Assembly: GCA_002314675.1 (NCBI GenBank)
Contig: DCGZ01000123.1
Coordinates: 25,392 to 40,060 of the forward strand
Direction: 5' to 3'
DNA length: 14,669 bases
From: Fibrobacter sp. UBA1765
GTDB taxonomy: Bacteria; Fibrobacterota; Fibrobacteria; Fibrobacterales; Fibrobacteraceae
The notes below the pieces were generated by a model. The model ran no database searches and had not been told where the DNA came from. It worked only from the letters and a program-made list of their open reading frames with translations. The position numbers and the translations under genes were made by a program. Position 1 is the first letter of the stretch. Every line of letters begins with the position of its first letter. Shown in pieces: positions 1 to 8,748 of the stretch.

Positions 1-148
1 TGCGTACCTAATTTCTGGCTCCTGTTCTCCGGATTCTGTTTTCTCGTTTCTGAAATACACTGAAAAACGCATATTCCGTTTTCTGTCTTCTGTTTTCTGT
101 CTTCTGAAATAACTACATTAGGCGCGTAAAATTTTAAAAAGGATTACT
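1..148. other. Pyrimidine-rich leader upstream of secA
   Basis: No gene is visible here. The plus strand is dominated by C/T words built on TTCTG and CTTCTG, including a tandem 14-bp repeat at 79-106. The same vocabulary returns ahead of the SDR gene near 7547-7588. An AAGGA ribosome binding site lies at 139-143, five bases before the secA ATG. I could not pick out a convincing -10/-35 pair. The segment probably holds the secA promoter, but that is inferred from position only. Confidence 0.5.
79..106. repeat. Tandem 14-bp pyrimidine repeat (two units)
   Basis: TTTTCTGTCTTCTG occurs twice back to back, at 79-92 and 93-106. A 13/14 match (TTCTCTGTCTTCTG) lies at 7573-7586 and a shorter match at 7206-7218, so the word is dispersed in this genome's intergenic DNA. 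On the other strand it reads as a purine tract. Function is unknown. Confidence 0.7.
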
Positions 149-3067
<2,919 letters not shown>

Positions 3068-3078
3068 TATAGACGCTG

Positions 3079-3104
3079 GGGGGCAACGCTTGCACAATGC
3101 CCCC
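3079..3104 (+). other. GC-rich hairpin after secA stop
   Basis: GGGGGC at 3079-3084 pairs with GCCCCC at 3099-3104, with one further A-T pair inside and a 12-nt loop. It starts 12 bases after the secA stop codon. No T-run follows, so alone it is not a convincing intrinsic terminator. It may protect the secA mRNA 3' end or pause polymerase ahead of the terminator at 3134. Confidence 0.4.
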
Positions 3105-3133
3105 GATCATTGCTCTTTAAACTTTCCCATTTT

Positions 3134-3172
3134 AAATCCTGACATAGTGAAAACTGTGGCGGGATTTTTTAT
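3134..3172 (+). terminator. Rho-independent terminator between secA and tmk
   Basis: AAATCC (3134-3139) pairs with GGATTT (3162-3167). The stem continues through an A/G mismatch into CATAGT / ACTGTG, closed by a GAAA tetraloop, for about 14 pairs including two or three G-T wobbles. The right arm runs into a T-tract (3165-3170, then ATTTT). This is a textbook intrinsic terminator. It ends only about 11-13 bases before the tmk start codon, leaving almost no room for a separate tmk leader. Confidence 0.8.
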
Positions 3173-3182
3173 TTTATGGCTT

Positions 3183-3812
3183 ATGAAAACTGCAAAACAT
3201 TTCTTTAGCCTTGAAGGTATTGACGGCTCCGGCAAGTCCACGCAAATAGACATGCTGATCGAGGCCCTGCAAAAAGATGGCTACGAGGTCGTAAAGCTTC
3301 GCGAGCCTGGCGGAGCCAAAATATCGGAACGCATCCGTGAACTTTTGCTTGATCCAAGTTTCAAGGGAATCATGGACGACAAGACGGAACTGCTACTGTA
3401 CAATGCAGCCCGTGCACAAGTCATTGCAGAAATCATTAAGCCAGCTCTTGACGCAGGCAAGATTGTCATTGCAGACCGCTTTGCATGGAGCACGTTCGCT
3501 TACCAAGGCTATGCCCGTAGACTTGGCGCAGAGCTCGTGCAAAGTCTCACAGAAATCACGTGCGGGAGCTGTTTCCCGGAACTCACCGTCGTGCTAGACA
3601 TTACGGTAGAACGAAGCCGTGCTCGCACTGCAAAACGAGGGGAAGCTCCCGACAGGCTCGAAAGCGAAAAACTTGATTTCTTTGAACGTGTTCGAGAAGG
3701 TTATCTTGCTGCCGCACGCGATTATAGCGACTGTGTAACAGCAATCGATGCAGACAGAACTCCAGAAGAAGTTTTTGAAGATTTGAAGAAGCTTGTAATG
3801 GCAAGGTTGTAA
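3183..3812 (+). CDS. tmk: Thymidylate kinase (dTMP kinase)
   Basis: This enzyme phosphorylates dTMP to dTDP with ATP, an essential step of dTTP supply in the cytosol. The product is 209 aa, the usual length. The P-loop GIDGSGKST is at 12-20, the DRF motif (DRY in most homologues) at 98-100 followed by WST and AYQG (106-109), and an Arg/Lys-rich LID with a PDRLE stretch comes later. The start at 3183 is chosen because it places the P-loop the normal dozen residues from the N-terminus; the same frame stays open upstream into secA, but that extension is not family-like. No Shine-Dalgarno sequence precedes the ATG, and a strong terminator sits immediately upstream, so expression may depend on read-through or a near-leaderless mRNA. 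The next gene begins just downstream. Confidence 0.95.
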   Translation: MKTAKHFFSLEGIDGSGKSTQIDMLIEALQKDGYEVVKLREPGGAKISERIRELLLDPSFKGIMDDKTELLLYNAARAQVIAEIIKPALDAGKIVIADRFAWSTFAYQGYARRLGAELVQSLTEITCGSCFPELTVVLDITVERSRARTAKRGEAPDRLESEKLDFFERVREGYLAAARDYSDCVTAIDADRTPEEVFEDLKKLVMARL

Positions 3813-3843
3813 TAAAAAAAACTTGGACAAAAGAGAATCACTT

Positions 3844-4410
3844 GTGGCTCATAAAATCCCTTCATTAATAGCTATTGCATTTTTTTTATACGGATGCACT
3901 CTTTCCGAGCATACAAGCGAGCCGAATGATTCCTCGTATGAGTATGAACCCTATTCTTCATATCGATCTATTTACCAATTGCCATCAAGTTCTTCTGCAG
4001 CTCCTTCGTACAAACCCGATTATCAATTGCAGTCGAGTTCTTCGGCAGTTTATTCATATCAGCAATCTCCATCTAGTTCATCTCAGACAAATACACCGCT
4101 TTCTAGTTCTTCTGTAAAAACTTCTTCGGTATCTATATCATCGTGCACCGCATCACGACCTAGTGAAACTTGCCAGGGCAGCACCCTCGATAAGAGCAAG
4201 GAATTTTGCAATGATGGTATCGTAGATACGTATTGCCATACATCGTTGTACACCCCTACAGCATCATGCTACAGTGGCAACGACATTGGTTGTTGCGAGG
4301 GTTTCCCCTACAATCCAAAGTATTTTATATGTAGTGGCGGCTCATTAAAGCTACGTTGCGGAGTCTCTTATTTTGGGCATTGGTTTTTTGCCGTAAGCGG
4401 GTGCGTATAA
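3844..4410 (+). CDS. Small Ser-rich, Cys-rich lipoprotein of unknown function
   Basis: I do not recognise this protein. A short basic n-region (AHK), a hydrophobic stretch and the box LYGC (tgc at 3895) indicate a lipoprotein signal peptide; Tyr at -2 is unusual. The mature chain starts with a Ser/Tyr/Pro linker of four SSSS blocks containing a 16-residue tandem duplication (3973-4068), then a compact C-terminal half with ten cysteines including a CC pair, suggesting a disulphide-rich domain outside the cytoplasm. There is no ATG. I prefer GTG at 3844, with AAGAGA at 3831-3836 as a weak ribosome site, which gives 188 aa; TTG at 3823 would add seven residues. It lies 10-31 bases after tmk and may be co-transcribed. 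The DNA is noticeably richer in A+T than its neighbours. SSSS-linked lipoproteins are common in Fibrobacter, from memory. Confidence 0.7.
   Translation: MAHKIPSLIAIAFFLYGCTLSEHTSEPNDSSYEYEPYSSYRSIYQLPSSSSAAPSYKPDYQLQSSSSAVYSYQQSPSSSSQTNTPLSSSSVKTSSVSISSCTASRPSETCQGSTLDKSKEFCNDGIVDTYCHTSLYTPTASCYSGNDIGCCEGFPYNPKYFICSGGSLKLRCGVSYFGHWFFAVSGCV
3973..4068 (+). repeat. 48-bp (16-codon) imperfect tandem duplication in a linker
   Basis: Codons 3973-4020 and 4021-4068 encode two related 16-residue units. Both start Tyr-Gln-Leu, followed by SSSSA and a Ser-Tyr near the end. The DNA shares CAATTGC and AGTTCTTC blocks. Two further AGTTC blocks at about 4074 and 4104 encode the third and fourth SSSS runs. 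This looks like repeat expansion of a flexible surface linker. Confidence 0.6.
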
Positions 4411-4453
4411 TTGACTTTTTCTAAATTTGCGCACGGATTTTCGTCAGCCAGTC

Positions 4454-4473
4454 CCCTAAAAATTCTATTAGGG
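4454..4473 (+). other. Short hairpin between lipoprotein and MFS genes
   Basis: CCCTAA (4454-4459) pairs with TTAGGG (4468-4473) around an 8-nt A/T-rich loop. No T-run follows directly, so terminator function for the tmk-lipoprotein transcript is only possible. The 105-base gap 4411-4515 contains nothing else I can support, and no Shine-Dalgarno sequence precedes the next ATG. Confidence 0.35.
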
Positions 4474-4515
4474 TTATATCCAGAATGGTTGATTTTTTGC
4501 ACATAAAATTTTTAT

Positions 4516-5691
4516 ATGAAAAAAAACTCGGCAAGATTCCTGATTATTCTCATCGGATCACTTTGCGCATTCCCTCCATTCACAACTGACCTTTACTTGC
4601 CGGCTCTCCCGAGCCTGACAGAATACTTCAAGACAACTCCGTCGCTCATCCAGATGAGCCTTACCATGAGCATGCTTGGCCTTGCAGTAGGCCAAATCTT
4701 TGTAGGCCCGTTAAGCGACAAGTACGGACGCAAACGCCTTTTGCTAGGCTCCCTTGTTGCATTCTTCATTTCAACAATATTCTGTATTCTTGCTCCAAAT
4801 ATTTTTGCATTTAATGTACTTCGCCTAATACAAGGCATGTCTGCTTCTGGCGGCATGGTTATTGCGCGTTCCGTGGCAACAGACCGTTGCCGCGGCAAAA
4901 TACTTACAAAGTTCCTGGCTGTTGTCAGTGCAGTAAACGGAGTCGGCCCAGTTGTAGCTCCAGTCCTTGGCGGCATCATTTTAACATTTGTAGACTGGCG
5001 TGGCGCCTTTGCAGTTCTTTTACTTTATGGGTCTTGCCTGATTGCAGCTACAATCAAATTGAAGGAATCCCTGCCAGTTCATCGCCGCAGCAAAAAATCA
5101 ATTTTTTCAACATTTACCAACTACGGCAAGGTTTTAAGCAATACCGACTTTCTAGCATTTTTCGCTGTGAGTTCCTTCACGTTCATCGCCTTCTTTGCAT
5201 ACATTTCGGCATCCTCCTTTATTTTGCAAAAAGGCTATGACCTTTCTCCTATTCTTTACAGTGTATGCTTTGGCCTAAATGCCATTGTCACAGGTATTGG
5301 CTGCGCTTGCGGTTCCAAGTTCAAGAGCGAACGATTCAACATCTTGTTTGGCGGTGTATTTTCTCTCGTTGCAGCTGGTATCGAAGCGACAGCCCTTTAC
5401 ATGCATGCTCCTATCGTAATCCTTGAAATTTCATTTATGCTCATGATGTTTGGCTTTGGGGTTTTGCAGCCTATTACAAACTCGCTCGCCATGAACAGTG
5501 AACGTAAAAATGCTGGTACCGCATCAGCGACAATGGGGTGCGCAGCATTCCTTATGGGTAGCATTGTAACACCGATTGTCGGCATGGGAGACATGTTCAA
5601 GACTCTCGGCATCGTATCTGTAATCGGAGCAGCCCTCGTATTCCTTTCTTCGCTCTACGCCGCCCACAAGCTGACCGTAACGAAACGTTAA
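4516..5691 (+). CDS. Bcr/CflA-family MFS drug efflux transporter
   Basis: This is an inner-membrane proton-driven antiporter of the major facilitator superfamily. The N-terminal helix carries TDLYLPALPSL, and MFS motif A, GxxxGPLSDKYGRKR, spans about 60-74 in the first cytoplasmic loop. Both are characteristic of the Bcr/CflA subgroup (bicyclomycin and chloramphenicol exporters). At 391 aa with hydrophobic segments throughout, it fits the 12-helix fold, ending in a short basic tail. The actual substrate cannot be read from sequence. The ATG has no clear Shine-Dalgarno sequence; the upstream DNA is A/T-rich. The gene appears to be a single transcription unit, closed by the terminator at 5724-5752. 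Confidence 0.88.
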   Translation: MKKNSARFLIILIGSLCAFPPFTTDLYLPALPSLTEYFKTTPSLIQMSLTMSMLGLAVGQIFVGPLSDKYGRKRLLLGSLVAFFISTIFCILAPNIFAFNVLRLIQGMSASGGMVIARSVATDRCRGKILTKFLAVVSAVNGVGPVVAPVLGGIILTFVDWRGAFAVLLLYGSCLIAATIKLKESLPVHRRSKKSIFSTFTNYGKVLSNTDFLAFFAVSSFTFIAFFAYISASSFILQKGYDLSPILYSVCFGLNAIVTGIGCACGSKFKSERFNILFGGVFSLVAAGIEATALYMHAPIVILEISFMLMMFGFGVLQPITNSLAMNSERKNAGTASATMGCAAFLMGSIVTPIVGMGDMFKTLGIVSVIGAALVFLSSLYAAHKLTVTKR

Positions 5692-5723
5692 CAGTAAACA
5701 CAGATTTTCAAATTCTTTCTTTG

Positions 5724-5752
5724 TGCTGCTTTGATTTAGGCAGCATTTTTTT
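5724..5752 (+). terminator. Rho-independent terminator after the MFS gene
   Basis: TGCTGC (5724-5729) pairs with GCAGCA (5740-5745) across a 10-nt loop and is followed directly by seven T (5746-5752). It lies 33 bases after the MFS stop and 28 bases before the next start codon, so it separates the two genes. Confidence 0.85.
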
Positions 5753-5779
5753 GTATATCTAGATTAAAAGAGGTATATA

Positions 5780-6952
5780 ATGGAAAATTTCAATTTTTAC
5801 AGCCCAACTGAATTTGTCTTTGGCCGTGACCGCGAAAACGAATGCGGCGCATACGTTAAAAAATATGGTGGAAAAAAGGTTCTTATCCACTACGGTGGCG
5901 GCTCCGCTGTAAAATCAGGTCTCATTGACCGTGTTAAAAAGTCCTTGAACGACGCAGGCGTTCCGTTTGTGGAACTTGGCGGCGTTCACCCGAACCCAAT
6001 TGATACAAAGGTTTACGAAGGCATTGAACTTTGCCGCAAGGAAAACGTTGACTTTATCGTTGCCGTTGGTGGCGGTTCCTCTATCGATAGCGCAAAGGCA
6101 ATCGCCATGGGCGTTCCTTACGAAGGCGACTTCTGGGATTTCTACAGCGGCAAGGCTCCAGCAGCCGCACTCCCTGTAGCAACAGTCCTTACAATCGCAG
6201 CTGCTGGTTCCGAAGGTTCCGGCGACTCCGTGATTACAAAGGTCGATGGCATGCTCAAGCGTGGTGCAGGTAGCGATCTCATTCGCCCGCGTTTCTCCAT
6301 TTTGAACCCGGCTCTCACCTGCACGCTCCCTGCTTACCAGACGGCTTGCGGTGTCACCGACATCATGGCTCACGTTTTTGAACGCTACTTCACAAACACA
6401 ACTGAAGTTGAAATTACTGACCGTCTTTGCGAAGCTGTGCTCTGCACAATGGTCAAGGAAGCCCCGCGCGTAATCGCAGACCCGAACAACTACGAAGCTC
6501 GCGCAAACATCATGTGGGCTGGCATGGTGGCACACAACAATGTTTGCGGTGTTGGCCGCGGCCAGGACTGGAACAGCCACGCCATTGAACATGAACTCAG
6601 CGCAATGTACGACTGCGCACACGGTGCAGGCCTTGCCGTGATTATGCCATCATGGATGGAATACGTAATGAACCACAACGTAATGCGCTTTGCACAGATG
6701 GCAACACGCGTGTTCGGCTGCGCCATGAATTTTGAAAATCCAGCAGAAACAGCAAAGGCTGGCATCAAGGCATTCCGCGCATTCCTCAAGAGCATCGGTA
6801 TGCCAATCAACTTCGCTGAACTCGGCGCAAAGGTAGAAGACATTCCTGAAATGGTTCGCAAGTTGAATCCGGGCAACGGCTGGGGTTTCCAACCGCTCAA
6901 GGCTGCAGACGTAACAGAAATCTACAACATCGCAGCAAAGGCAAGCGTGTAA
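5780..6952 (+). CDS. Iron-containing (YqhD/BDH-type) alcohol dehydrogenase
   Basis: This is a cytosolic NAD(P)H-dependent aldehyde reductase/alcohol dehydrogenase of the type III, iron-activated family. The 390-aa protein has the nucleotide-binding GGGSSIDSAK motif starting at G97. Its metal ligands fall at D194, H198, H267 and H281, the same positions I recall for E. coli YqhD, in TDIMAH and in the SHAIEHELS...CAHGAG segment. The overall sequence resembles butanol dehydrogenase/YqhD proteins, which reduce short-chain or toxic aldehydes with NADPH; cofactor and substrate here are not proven. The start is well supported by AGAGG at about 5769-5773. The gene sits alone between the terminator at 5724-5752 and a repeat-rich gap. 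In a fermentative gut-type bacterium it could serve redox balance or aldehyde detoxification. Confidence 0.92.
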   Translation: MENFNFYSPTEFVFGRDRENECGAYVKKYGGKKVLIHYGGGSAVKSGLIDRVKKSLNDAGVPFVELGGVHPNPIDTKVYEGIELCRKENVDFIVAVGGGSSIDSAKAIAMGVPYEGDFWDFYSGKAPAAALPVATVLTIAAAGSEGSGDSVITKVDGMLKRGAGSDLIRPRFSILNPALTCTLPAYQTACGVTDIMAHVFERYFTNTTEVEITDRLCEAVLCTMVKEAPRVIADPNNYEARANIMWAGMVAHNNVCGVGRGQDWNSHAIEHELSAMYDCAHGAGLAVIMPSWMEYVMNHNVMRFAQMATRVFGCAMNFENPAETAKAGIKAFRAFLKSIGMPINFAELGAKVEDIPEMVRKLNPGNGWGFQPLKAADVTEIYNIAAKASV

Positions 6953-6955
6953 GAT

Positions 6956-6993
6956 AGACGAGAGAACGGCACTGCGTGCCTACAGACGAGAGA
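6956..6993. repeat. Direct repeat flanking a 5-bp hairpin
   Basis: AGACGAGAGA occurs at 6956-6965 and 6984-6993. Between them GGCAC (6968-6972) and GTGCC (6976-6980) form a perfect 5-bp stem with a TGC loop. The short stem with a 3-4 nt loop is the same style as the hairpins in the larger elements downstream. Confidence 0.55.
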
Positions 6994-7078
6994 TGAAAGA
7001 ATTTTAGGAGCTAGGATCTAGTGAACGTTAATTTCCAGTATTGTCGGCTGTAGGCTGACATCTGTTGACTGAAAGGAA

Positions 7079-7120
7079 TGAGGTCGCTTCGCTTTGAGGT
7101 CGATGCTTCGCATCTAGAGG
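7079..7120 (-). repeat. Partial inverted copy of the composite hairpin element
   Basis: Read on the minus strand this starts CCTCTA, has the stem GATGC-GAA-GCATC (7114-7102), then GACCTCAAAGC and a second small GC-GAA-GC stem. It matches the first module of the copies at 7144 and 7338 in order and spacing, but with different stem sequences. It lacks the second module. Confidence 0.6.
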
Positions 7121-7143
7121 TATGAGGTATTGTAATTAGCGTT

Positions 7144-7307
7144 TCCTCTAGGCGCATAGCGCCGACCCCACACCTCAAAGCAACGAAGGCGCGCCCTGAT
7201 TCCAGTTCTCTGTCTTCTCTTAACTGTCATCACGAGCCGTAGGCGTGGTGATCCAGAACATTGCCCTGGATGGCCACGCTTCGCTCGCCAAGACACGGTA
7301 AGTTACA
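7144..7307 (+). repeat. Composite hairpin repeat, copy A
   Basis: Module 1 starts TCCTCTA with stem GGCGC-ATA-GCGCC (7151-7163), then a CCCCACACCTCAAAG core and a degenerate second stem. After a C/T-rich spacer comes module 2: TGTCA(T), outer stem TCAC/GTGA, inner stem GCC-GTA-GGC (7236-7244), then ATCCAG/CTGGAT (7251-7256 with 7266-7271). The last 31 bases (7277-7307), containing GCCAAGACACGGTAAG, are identical to copy B. It resembles the widespread bacterial dispersed repeats that contain a TCATTGCGAG-type sequence. Confidence 0.7.
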
Positions 7308-7337
7308 TTGCTGCCTACAGCTGACAGACTATTCATC

Positions 7338-7544
7338 TCCTCTAGGCGCGTAAGCGCCGACCCCACACCTCAAAGCACCGAAGGTGCGACCTGACTCCTG
7401 ATTCCTGTCATCTGTCTCCAGCGTCTTCAACCTTCCGTCTTACGTCTTACGTCTTAACTTGTCATTGCGAGGACCTTTAGGTCCGTGGCAATCTAGGACT
7501 GTTTAGATGGCCGCGCTTCGCTCGCCAAGACACGGTAAGTTACA
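7338..7544 (+). repeat. Composite hairpin repeat, copy B
   Basis: Same order as copy A. Module 1 has TCCTCTA, stem GGCGC-GTAA-GCGCC (7345-7358), the CCCCACACCTCAAAG core and stem GCACC-GAA-GGTGC (7375-7387). A longer C/T-rich spacer follows. Module 2 has outer stem TTGC/GCAA (7465-7468, 7488-7491), inner stem GGACC-TTTA-GGTCC (7471-7484), stem ATCTA/TAGAT (7491-7495, 7504-7508) and the shared 31-base end (7514-7544). Stem bases differ from copy A, but pairing is kept. Confidence 0.7.
7436..7456. repeat. Three tandem CGTCTTA units
   Basis: CGTCTTA is repeated exactly three times at 7436-7442, 7443-7449 and 7450-7456, inside the pyrimidine spacer of copy B. Copy A lacks it, so part of the length difference between copies comes from local tandem expansion. 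Confidence 0.75.
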
Positions 7545-7648
7545 ATCCCTGATTCCTGACTCCTGTTTTCTATTCTCTGTCTTCTGTCCATTAACCTCTG
7601 AAAACTACAATCTCTTGCATCTTTATCTTGCATCTGGCATCTTAATAT

Positions 7649-8671
7649 ATGAAAGCACTCTTTATTGGTGGCACCGGCACAATCAGCATGGCAATCACAA
7701 GGTTGCTTGCCGAGCGCGGATGGGAAGTTACCCTTCTCAATCGCGGGAACCGCTCTGCCGAAATTCCTGAATCTGTAAAGACAATCCACGTTGACGAAGT
7801 CAACGACGAGGCTGACGTCGCAAAGAAAATCGAAGGCCTTACTTTTGACGTTGTTTGCGATTTCATCGGCTTTGTCCCGGAACAGCTTGAACGCGACTAC
7901 CGCTTGTTCAAGGGCAAGACTCGCCAATTCATGTACATCAGTTCCGCAAGCGCCTACCACAAGCCGGTCGCAGACTACCGCATTACAGAAGGCACAACGC
8001 TTGCAAACCCGTATTGGGAATATTCACGCAACAAAATCAAGTGTGAAGAATTCCTGATGCGCATGTATCGCGAAGAAGGCTTCCCGGTTACAATCATCCG
8101 CCCGAGCCACACCTACGATGAACGCTCCATACCTCTTGGCGTTCACGGCAAGAACGGCAGCTGGCAAGTGGCAAAGCGCATGCTCGAAGGCAAGCCCGTA
8201 ATCATTCACGGCGACGGCACAAGCCTCTGGACAATGACTCACAACAGCGACTTTGCAAAAGCCTTTGTCGGCCTCATGGCAAACCTGCACGCCATTGGCG
8301 AAGCCTTCCAGATCACTTGCGACGAAACACTCACCTGGAACCAGGTTTACAAGGCAATTGCCAATGTGCTCGGCGTAGAACTCAAGGCGGTTCACGTATC
8401 TTCCGAATTCCTTGCAAGCGTCGGCGACAAGTACGGTTACGACTTTACAGGTAGCCTCGTTGGCGACAAGGCAAACTCCGTCGTCTTTGACAACACCAAG
8501 TTAAAGCGCGCCGTCCCAGACTATGTTCCAAGCGTCCGCTTTGACGAAGGTATTCGCCGCACAATCGAGAACGTGCTAAGGAAGCCTGAATTGCAGCGCC
8601 TAGACCCGGACTTCGACAACTTCTGCGACCGCGTTGTCGATGCAATGGAAAAAATAAAGAACGCAATTTAA
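7649..8671 (+). CDS. NAD-dependent epimerase/dehydratase-like SDR protein
   Basis: This is an extended short-chain dehydrogenase/reductase, 340 aa, presumably cytosolic. The N-terminal dinucleotide-binding motif is GGTGTIS (7-13), followed by a strand/helix pattern typical of a Rossmann fold. The active-site region has YISSASAY (Ser98/Ser99) and Y125-SRN-K129, the catalytic YxxxK pair. Later IIRPSHTYD resembles the substrate-domain strand of nucleotide-sugar epimerases. Such proteins act on nucleotide sugars or related carbonyl compounds; the substrate cannot be assigned. No Shine-Dalgarno sequence is visible before ATG 7649, and the preceding DNA is the end of the repeat cluster, so its promoter may lie in repeat-derived sequence. 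It ends 30 bases before a bidirectional terminator. Confidence 0.88.
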   Translation: MKALFIGGTGTISMAITRLLAERGWEVTLLNRGNRSAEIPESVKTIHVDEVNDEADVAKKIEGLTFDVVCDFIGFVPEQLERDYRLFKGKTRQFMYISSASAYHKPVADYRITEGTTLANPYWEYSRNKIKCEEFLMRMYREEGFPVTIIRPSHTYDERSIPLGVHGKNGSWQVAKRMLEGKPVIIHGDGTSLWTMTHNSDFAKAFVGLMANLHAIGEAFQITCDETLTWNQVYKAIANVLGVELKAVHVSSEFLASVGDKYGYDFTGSLVGDKANSVVFDNTKLKRAVPDYVPSVRFDEGIRRTIENVLRKPELQRLDPDFDNFCDRVVDAMEKIKNAI

Positions 8672-8701
8672 TTCAAAACAGGCATAATATTCAAAAACAT
8701 A

Positions 8702-8731
8702 AAAACGGCGACACTCACGTGCCGCCGTTTT
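8702..8731. terminator. Bidirectional terminator between convergent units
   Basis: AAAACGGCG (8702-8710) pairs perfectly with CGCCGTTTT (8723-8731), with a further CAC/GTG pairing inside. T-runs flank the stem in both reading directions, so it can end the SDR transcript from the left and the five-gene operon from the right. Confidence 0.85.
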
Positions 8732-8748
8732 GCTGTCCTCTACAATCC

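Larger units (their letters stand above)
6953..7648. other. Repeat-packed intergenic region without a gene
   Basis: Nearly 700 bases lack a credible coding sequence. They contain a purine direct repeat flanking a hairpin (6956-6993), an inverted partial element (7079-7120), two direct copies of a composite hairpin element (7144-7307 and 7338-7544), a 7-bp triplet repeat (7436-7456), pyrimidine tracts (7547-7588) and a CTTGCATCT direct repeat (7614-7635). Open frames here are translations of repeats. Flanking genes both read rightwards and look intact. Confidence 0.75.

Noticed and set aside
3079..3104. GC hairpin as the main secA terminator
   Set aside because: No T-tract follows it, whereas the stem at 3134-3167 has one; kept only as a low-confidence hairpin.
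5915..6622. 235-aa minus-strand frame over the alcohol dehydrogenase
   Set aside because: The plus-strand product keeps all metal ligands and the full family length; the antisense frame is Cys/Val-rich shadow sequence.
7114..7296. 60-aa minus-strand frame in the repeat region
   Set aside because: It is simply the translation of copy A of the hairpin repeat, a common source of spurious predictions.
7225..7544. Possible tRNA or other known structured RNA gene
   Set aside because: The hairpins do not form a cloverleaf and no CCA end, T-loop or anticodon arm pattern is present on either strand.
6953..7648. Possible CRISPR array
   Set aside because: There are only two direct copies, about 165 and 207 bases long with variable interiors; no regular repeat-spacer pattern and no cas genes.
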